Positions 4,891 to 8,737 of a DNA stretch of 8,737 nt are shown here, piece by piece. The notes under the pieces were generated by a model, which worked only from the letters and a program-made list of their open reading frames with translations, was not told where the DNA came from and did not search any database. The stretch comes from an uncultured Labedella sp. Its GTDB lineage: Bacteria > Actinomycetota > Actinomycetes > Actinomycetales > Microbacteriaceae. Position numbers and translations under genes: made by a program. Each line of letters starts with the position of its first letter. Within the stretch, counting starts at the first letter, position 1. The stretch spans positions 1 to 8,737 of the forward strand of contig CAKTZW010000056.1 in the NCBI GenBank assembly GCA_934636065.1. The letters are read 5' to 3'.

Positions 4891-5826
4891 ATGACCATCG
4901 ACCTCCGCGGCCTCAGCCCCGCACCCGTCACGCCGTTCACCCTCGACGGTGACATCGACTTCGACGCGATCCAGCGACTCGGCTCCTGGCTCGGTTCCGT
5001 CGACGGAGTCAAGAGCCTCGTCGTACTGGGTCACGCCGGCGAGGGGACCTTCCTCACCGTCGACGAACAGCTCGACGTCATTCGGGCGTTCCGCGACTCC
5101 GTCGAGGGACGCATCCCGATCGTCGCGGGCATCACCGGGGAGGGGAACAAGGTCGCGGCCCTCGAGGCGAAGCGCGCCGTCGACGCCGGCGCATCGGCGG
5201 GACTCGTCTACCCCTCGCACGGCTGGCTGCGCTTCGGCTTCCAGCAGGGGGCGCCGCAGACCCGCTACCAGGACATCTGGGACGAGAGCGGCCTCCCGCT
5301 CATCCTGTTCCAGTACCCGGACAACACCAAGGCCAGCTACGACCTCGACACCCAGCTCGAGATCGCCGGCCAGGAGGGCGTCTTCGCGACCAAGAACGGC
5401 GTGCGCAACATGCGCCGCTGGTACACCGAGATCCCCGCCCTCCGCGCCGCCTACCCGGAGCTGCAGATCCTGTCCTGCCACGACGAGTACCTGCTCCCGA
5501 CGATGTTCGACGTCGACGGACTCCTCGTCGGCTACGGCAACATCGCCCCGGAACTGCTCGTCGAGCTCATCGCCGCTGGCAGGGCCGGTGACTACCGGGC
5601 CGCTCACGCAATCCACGAGCGGCTCCTCCCCGTGACCAAGAACGTGTACCATCGCGGCTCCCACATGGAGGGCACCGTCGCGCTCAAGTGGGGGCTCGTG
5701 CACCGGGGTATCCTCGACCACGCGACGGTCCGGACCCCGCTGCTCCCCCTGGCGGACGGGGCCGACGCCGAGATCGCGGCCGCTTTCGCCTCCGCCGGTC
5801 TCGAGAAGGTCACCGTCGACGCGTGA
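4891..5826 (+). CDS. DHDPS/N-acetylneuraminate lyase family aldolase or dehydratase
   Basis: This 311-residue class I TIM-barrel enzyme has the usual length for the DapA/NanA family. The Schiff-base lysine is Lys168 in VFATKNGVRN. The GxxGE loop is present as GHAGEG (47-52). The usual Ser/Thr-Thr pair in that loop, which holds the alpha-keto acid carboxylate, is His48-Ala49 here. The strand that carries the catalytic Tyr (YNVP in DapA) reads LFQYPDNT, so Phe140 replaces it and a Tyr sits two positions on. This makes true dihydrodipicolinate synthase activity unlikely. It is more probably a catabolic aldolase or dehydratase acting on an organic acid or sugar acid, but I cannot name the substrate. 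ATG 4891 is chosen because it follows GAGGAG (4874-4879) and starts the family fold correctly. Upstream in-frame ATGs (from 4828) fall in the operators. The gene is first in a LacI-controlled operon with the NRAMP-like transporter. Confidence 0.9.
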   Translation: MTIDLRGLSPAPVTPFTLDGDIDFDAIQRLGSWLGSVDGVKSLVVLGHAGEGTFLTVDEQLDVIRAFRDSVEGRIPIVAGITGEGNKVAALEAKRAVDAGASAGLVYPSHGWLRFGFQQGAPQTRYQDIWDESGLPLILFQYPDNTKASYDLDTQLEIAGQEGVFATKNGVRNMRRWYTEIPALRAAYPELQILSCHDEYLLPTMFDVDGLLVGYGNIAPELLVELIAAGRAGDYRAAHAIHERLLPVTKNVYHRGSHMEGTVALKWGLVHRGILDHATVRTPLLPLADGADAEIAAAFASAGLEKVTVDA

Positions 5827-5833
5827 GCCGGTC

Positions 5834-5860
5834 GGCGGGGGCCGATCACCGGCCCCCGCT
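5834..5860 (+). terminator. Strong hairpin between enzyme and transporter genes
   Basis: GCGGGGGCCG (5835-5844) and CGGCCCCCGC (5850-5859) form a perfect 10-bp stem with a 5-base loop, extended by one G-T wobble. It begins 8 bases after the enzyme stop codon. There is no T-tract after it. It may be an intercistronic processing or stability element, or a partial terminator that lowers transporter expression relative to the enzyme. A smaller GCCGC/GCGGC hairpin with a GTGA loop follows at 5885-5898. I see no LacI operator in this 129-base gap. Confidence 0.5.
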
Positions 5861-5955
5861 CACGGTCCTCCCCGCAGGGCCGCCGCCGCGTGAGCGGCAG
5901 AGAAGTCAATGAAGACTGACGCGGCCCCGCCGCACTCCGACGAAGGAGGCTCGCC

Positions 5956-7266
5956 ATGAGTGAGCGAACGAAGACCCGTCACACGTCCACCACACCCGGC
6001 ACCGGCTACGGCCGGATCTCGACCGGGACCATGGAGACCATCGTCGGAGCGAGCAGGCGACGCCGCTCGTTCTGGCAGCGGCTCCTGCTCATCGGCCCGG
6101 CCTTCGTCGCCGGCGCCTGGCAGTTCGGGCCCGGGAATCTGACGACCGCCGTCCAGGCGGGGAGCGGCTATCAGTACGCGCTCGTCTGGGTGATCGTGGT
6201 CTCGACGATCCTGATGATCGTGTTGACGGACATGAGCGTCCGACTCGGGATCAAGTCACCCGTGTCCCTCATCACCTCGATCAAGGAGCACCTCGGCCGA
6301 GCCGTCGGCATCGTCGCGGGCGTCGGCGTGTTCCTGATCACGCTCATGTTCTCCGTCGGCAACGCCGTCGGCTCCGGCCTCGGCCTGTCGATGCTGTTCG
6401 GCGGCCCGCCCGTCATGTGGACGGTGATCTGCACCGTCGCCGTCGCGGCGCTCCTCCTGTTCCGCCACGTGTACCGCGTGGTCGAGAAGGTCCTCATCGC
6501 GATCGTCGCACTCATGGCCATCGCCTTCGTCGTGAGCGCGTTCCTCGCGAGCCCCGACTGGGTCGGCACGGTCGCGGGTCTCATCCCGTCCGCACCCGAG
6601 GGGTCGTGGCTGCTCATCGTCGCCCTGGTCGGCACCAACTTCAGCATCAACGCGGCCTTCTACACCGCGTACGGGACGAAGGAGCGGGGTCGGACCGAGG
6701 AGGAGTACCGCGACGTGACGCTCGTGGACACCATCCCCGGGATCGTCGCCCCCGGCGTCATGACTGTCCTCGTCATGATGGTCGCCGCGGCCGTGCTCGG
6801 CGCGACGGGACAAGCGGCCGGCACGATCGCGGAACTGGCCGGGATCTTCGAGCCGCTCGCCGGACCGGTCGGCTCGACCGTGTTCGCCCTCGGGTTCTTC
6901 GGTGCCGCGTTCTCGTCGATGATCGCGAACGCGACGGCGGGCGGCACGATGCTCTCCGACGCGCTCGGCCGCGGCCCGTCCGCCGGCTCGCGCACCGCGA
7001 AGGTCATCAGCGGCTCGATCCTCGCGTTCGGCGTCGCGGTCACAGTGGTCTTCCAGTCCTCACCGGTGCAGCTCATCGTCGTGGCGCAGGCGCTGACGGT
7101 GCTCATCGCCCCGATCCTCGCGGCCCTCATCATCGTGATGGCGAACCGGCGGGACCTCATGGGCGAGATGCGGAACCGGTGGTGGCAGAACGTGCTCGGC
7201 GCGATCGGCCTCGTCTCGGTGCTCGCCCTCTCCGTCCGCCTGGTGATCACGCTCACGGGAGCATGA
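5956..7266 (+). CDS. NRAMP-fold transporter lacking the canonical metal ligands
   Basis: This 436-residue polytopic protein has about 11 hydrophobic helices after a hydrophilic N-terminal tail of about 40 residues. Similarity to NRAMP/MntH is clear: GPAFVAG..FGPGNLTTAVQAGSGYQYALVWV matches helix 1 with its conserved GPAF...DPGN...QAG pattern, and MSVRLGI follows as expected. However, the helix-1 DPGN is GPGN (Gly58 for Asp; Asn61 kept). The helix-6 segment aligned with ATIMPH is TNFSIN (227-232), which removes the Met ligand and the conserved His. Manganese or iron transport by the usual mechanism is therefore unlikely. Its place in a LacI-controlled operon behind a DHDPS-family enzyme suggests uptake of that enzyme's organic substrate, or of a precursor. 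The start is firm: AAGGAGG (5943-5949) lies six bases before ATG 5956. It is the last gene of the unit. Confidence 0.9.
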   Translation: MSERTKTRHTSTTPGTGYGRISTGTMETIVGASRRRRSFWQRLLLIGPAFVAGAWQFGPGNLTTAVQAGSGYQYALVWVIVVSTILMIVLTDMSVRLGIKSPVSLITSIKEHLGRAVGIVAGVGVFLITLMFSVGNAVGSGLGLSMLFGGPPVMWTVICTVAVAALLLFRHVYRVVEKVLIAIVALMAIAFVVSAFLASPDWVGTVAGLIPSAPEGSWLLIVALVGTNFSINAAFYTAYGTKERGRTEEEYRDVTLVDTIPGIVAPGVMTVLVMMVAAAVLGATGQAAGTIAELAGIFEPLAGPVGSTVFALGFFGAAFSSMIANATAGGTMLSDALGRGPSAGSRTAKVISGSILAFGVAVTVVFQSSPVQLIVVAQALTVLIAPILAALIIVMANRRDLMGEMRNRWWQNVLGAIGLVSVLALSVRLVITLTGA

Positions 7267-7269
7267 CGG

Positions 7270-7320
7270 TCGGGCCTCCCGGCCCGAGGAGCCGCGGTGC
7301 GTATCGCATCGCGGCTCCTC
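7270..7320. terminator. Tandem hairpin terminator closing the operon
   Basis: Two stems follow the transporter stop directly. The first is TCGGGCC/GGCCCGA (7270-7276 with 7281-7287, 4-base loop). The second is a 16-bp stem, 7286-7301 with 7305-7320, with a 3-base TAT loop and one G-T wobble. They share two bases (7286-7287), so both cannot be fully paired at once. Neither is followed by a T-run. The position between convergent genes, 25 bases from the next stop codon, suggests a bidirectional terminator. Confidence 0.7.
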
Positions 7321-7344
7321 ACGCCGCATGGCGCGACTCGACCC

Positions 7345-7758
7345 TCACTCCGCGGGCCGCTTGTCCCCCGTCCGGCGCACGACCGCCATCGCGGCGGACG
7401 GGGACGGCTGTCCGACGTACGCCGTGAGCAGCACCATGAGCTCGGCGAGGCCCGCGTCATCGAGCCCGTTGCGGCGCGCGAGGTCGAGGTAGACCCCGAG
7501 GCGGTCGTCGACGACACCGGAGGCGACGAGGGCGGAGACCACCGCGACGGCACGGTCGCGGTCGGTGAGCGCGGCGCCGTGCCAGCCGGGGCCGCCCGCC
7601 GCTTCGAACGCCTCGGTCACGTAGTCGACGCCCGCACGGTCGACCATGAGGCGCTCGGCGGCCTCCTCGTCGACGCCGAAGTTGCGGGCGTAGACGGTAC
7701 GGCCGCGCTGCGCCCGCTCGGTGACGGCGGCCCTGCGCACGTCGCCCGCCGCGGTCAC
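7345..7758 (-). CDS. Carboxymuconolactone-decarboxylase-family protein
   Basis: This 137-residue protein is predicted to be all-helical. The core LTDRDRAVAVVSALVASG...LARRNGLDDAGLAELMVLLTAYVGQPSPSAAMAVV (about residues 65-126) is the carboxymuconolactone decarboxylase (CMD) fold. The family includes gamma-carboxymuconolactone decarboxylase and AhpD-type reductases. There is no CxxC, indeed no cysteine at all, so it is not an AhpD-like peroxidase partner. The His usually found in the LRxHxxGAxxNG segment of decarboxylases appears to be Tyr here (GVYLDLARRNG). The catalytic role is thus uncertain. The start is GTG 7758, overlapping the stop of the upstream hydrolase gene by four bases (GTGA) and giving an N-terminus typical of the group. 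Translational coupling with the hydrolase is expected, and no separate ribosome-binding site is seen. The same frame is open further upstream, but that part is antisense-like shadow within the hydrolase gene. Confidence 0.85.
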   Translation of the reverse strand: MTAAGDVRRAAVTERAQRGRTVYARNFGVDEEAAERLMVDRAGVDYVTEAFEAAGGPGWHGAALTDRDRAVAVVSALVASGVVDDRLGVYLDLARRNGLDDAGLAELMVLLTAYVGQPSPSAAMAVVRRTGDKRPAE

Positions 7759-8737
7759 CGGGTGGCCGCCCCGTCGGCGCGCGCGTCCGCGACGACGTCG
7801 CCGAGCACGGGGATCCCGGCGTAGGCACCGGCGTCGTGGGCCGGCACGACCTGGAAACGGTCGGAGACGGCCACCACCCGAGCGATGTCGCGCCGCACCT
7901 GCGCGGCGTCGCTGTCGGCGAGGGCACGCATGAGGAGAGGCTTCTGTCGCCGTTCCGTGATGCCCTCGAGCTGCCAGGTCAGGTCGCCGATGAAGGCGTA
8001 CCGACGGTCGTCCGGCAGCGTCACGAACGCGATGATCGACCCCGTGGTGTGACCGGCCGCGGGGACCACGACGACCGAGCCGTCGCCGTACACGTCGTGG
8101 CTGCGGCGGAATCCGAGGTAGGACGGCCCGTCGAAGGAGAACTCCCGGACAGCGTGCCCCGCGGCGACCTGGGCGAACACCCGGTCGTCCTTCGCAGCCG
8201 CGGCGTACTCCCGCTCCGCGGCCGTGAGCCAGATGGGGACGTCGAGCGAGTCGAGCCCGCTCACGTGGTCCCAGTGCGAGTGCGTGAGCAGGACGCCGAG
8301 AAGCGACGAGCGGTCGTAGCCCGCCGCGTCGAGCTGCGCGGCGGCCGTGGTGCCGAGTTCGTGCGCGGCACGGCGGAACGACGGCAGCATCTCGATGTGC
8401 TCGGTGGCGTGCTCCCCGAAACCCGCGTCGAGCAGCAGGTCGCCCTTCGGGTGGCGGATGAGCACGGCGGTGGACGCGAAGTCCCGCTGCTCGGAGAACG
8501 AGCCTCCGGCGAAAGCGAGCGCGGCGCGGGTCGCGTAGGACCCGGTGGGGAGTTGGAACAGCGCCATCTCGGCGGGTGGTCGCGCATCCGGGATCGCGGT
8601 CGTGAACGGCGCGGGTTCCGGAAGCTGACCGGTGACCGGCGCGACTCGCCACCGCCCCCATGCCACCACGACCGCCACGATCCCGAGGGCGACGTTGGGG
8701 ACGATCTCGCCGGCCTCGTCGCGAACGAGATAGAAGG
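7755..8737 (-). CDS. Membrane-anchored MBL-fold metallo-hydrolase, 5' end outside window
   Basis: This is a metallo-beta-lactamase-fold hydrolase with a complete two-metal site. Numbered from GTG 8678, the ligands are HSHWDH (His133, His135, Asp137, His138), His210 in PAAGHTTGS, Asp232 in FIGDLTW and His281 in VPAHD. The substrate cannot be told; relatives include lactonases and glyoxalase II-like enzymes. GTG 8678 is the only start codon within the window for the full frame, but it lacks a Shine-Dalgarno sequence. The frame stays open with coding-like third positions (18 of 20 codons end in G or C) to the window edge. These upstream codons complete a hydrophobic helix (VPNVALGIVAVVVAWGRW) that would be cut short by a start at 8678. 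I therefore treat the gene as truncated by the window, with an N-terminal signal anchor and the catalytic domain probably outside the membrane. Downstream it overlaps the CMD-family gene by four bases. Confidence 0.88.
   Translation of the reverse strand, partial: FYLVRDEAGEIVPNVALGIVAVVVAWGRWRVAPVTGQLPEPAPFTTAIPDARPPAEMALFQLPTGSYATRAALAFAGGSFSEQRDFASTAVLIRHPKGDLLLDAGFGEHATEHIEMLPSFRRAAHELGTTAAAQLDAAGYDRSSLLGVLLTHSHWDHVSGLDSLDVPIWLTAAEREYAAAAKDDRVFAQVAAGHAVREFSFDGPSYLGFRRSHDVYGDGSVVVVPAAGHTTGSIIAFVTLPDDRRYAFIGDLTWQLEGITERRQKPLLMRALADSDAAQVRRDIARVVAVSDRFQVVPAHDAGAYAGIPVLGDVVADARADGAATR

Noticed and set aside
4891..5826. Naming the enzyme dapA or nanA
   Set aside because: The residues for the carboxylate contact and the catalytic Tyr differ, and the gene sits in an inducible catabolic context rather than with lysine biosynthesis or sialic acid genes.
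5827..5955. Separate LacI operator or promoter for the transporter gene
   Set aside because: No AACGTT-centred site and no convincing -35/-10 pair. The imperfect GTCA/TGAC dyad around 5905-5920 is too short to claim.
5956..7266. Naming the transporter mntH
   Set aside because: The metal-binding Asp, Met and His are absent, so a manganese role is not supported.

Overview
The window is GC-rich throughout, with G or C in almost every third codon position. It has short intergenic gaps, and several starts look leaderless or weakly signalled. Together with the gene content (LacI regulator, bacterial UBP-type zinc finger protein, RsbW-like ATPase, CNNM/CorC protein) this suggests an actinomycete, probably a Microbacteriaceae-like relative. 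The genus cannot be read from the sequence. I see no insertion sequence, phage gene, CRISPR array, tRNA or rRNA.

Left part (1-2878). The window opens inside an RsbW-like ATP-binding protein (plus strand). A small three-helix membrane protein follows, then an unrecognised acidic single-pass membrane protein that appears to have its own leaderless promoter. A CNNM/CorC (hemolysin-type) membrane protein with a CBS pair is encoded convergently on the minus strand.

Middle gap (2879-3240). These 362 bases have no convincing gene. They hold a GC-rich leader hairpin for the CorC gene, an inverted repeat that can form a stem of about 27 bp around a 6-base loop, and a run of short degenerate direct repeats sharing the core TGTRGCGGYCRG. 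Next is a small UBP-type zinc finger protein (minus strand), divergent from the following block.

Central block (3660-7320). This is the most interesting part: a self-contained regulator-enzyme-transporter unit. A LacI-family repressor is followed by a DHDPS/NAL-family (class I aldolase/dehydratase) enzyme and an NRAMP-fold transporter. The half-site TGCAAACGTTC occurs next to the lacI start codon and again on the predicted start site of the enzyme-transporter promoter, so autoregulation plus local control is likely. The transporter has lost the usual NRAMP metal ligands: DPGN is GPGN, and the helix-6 MPH triad is SIN. It probably imports the organic substrate of the enzyme rather than a metal ion. 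The enzyme keeps the Schiff-base lysine but has His-Ala for the usual Ser/Thr-Thr pair and Phe for the usual catalytic Tyr, so its substrate cannot be named. A strong hairpin lies between enzyme and transporter, and a double hairpin closes the unit.

Right end (7345-8737). Two overlapping minus-strand genes encode a carboxymuconolactone-decarboxylase-like protein without redox cysteines and, upstream of it, a membrane-anchored metallo-beta-lactamase-fold hydrolase. The hydrolase reading frame runs off the window edge.
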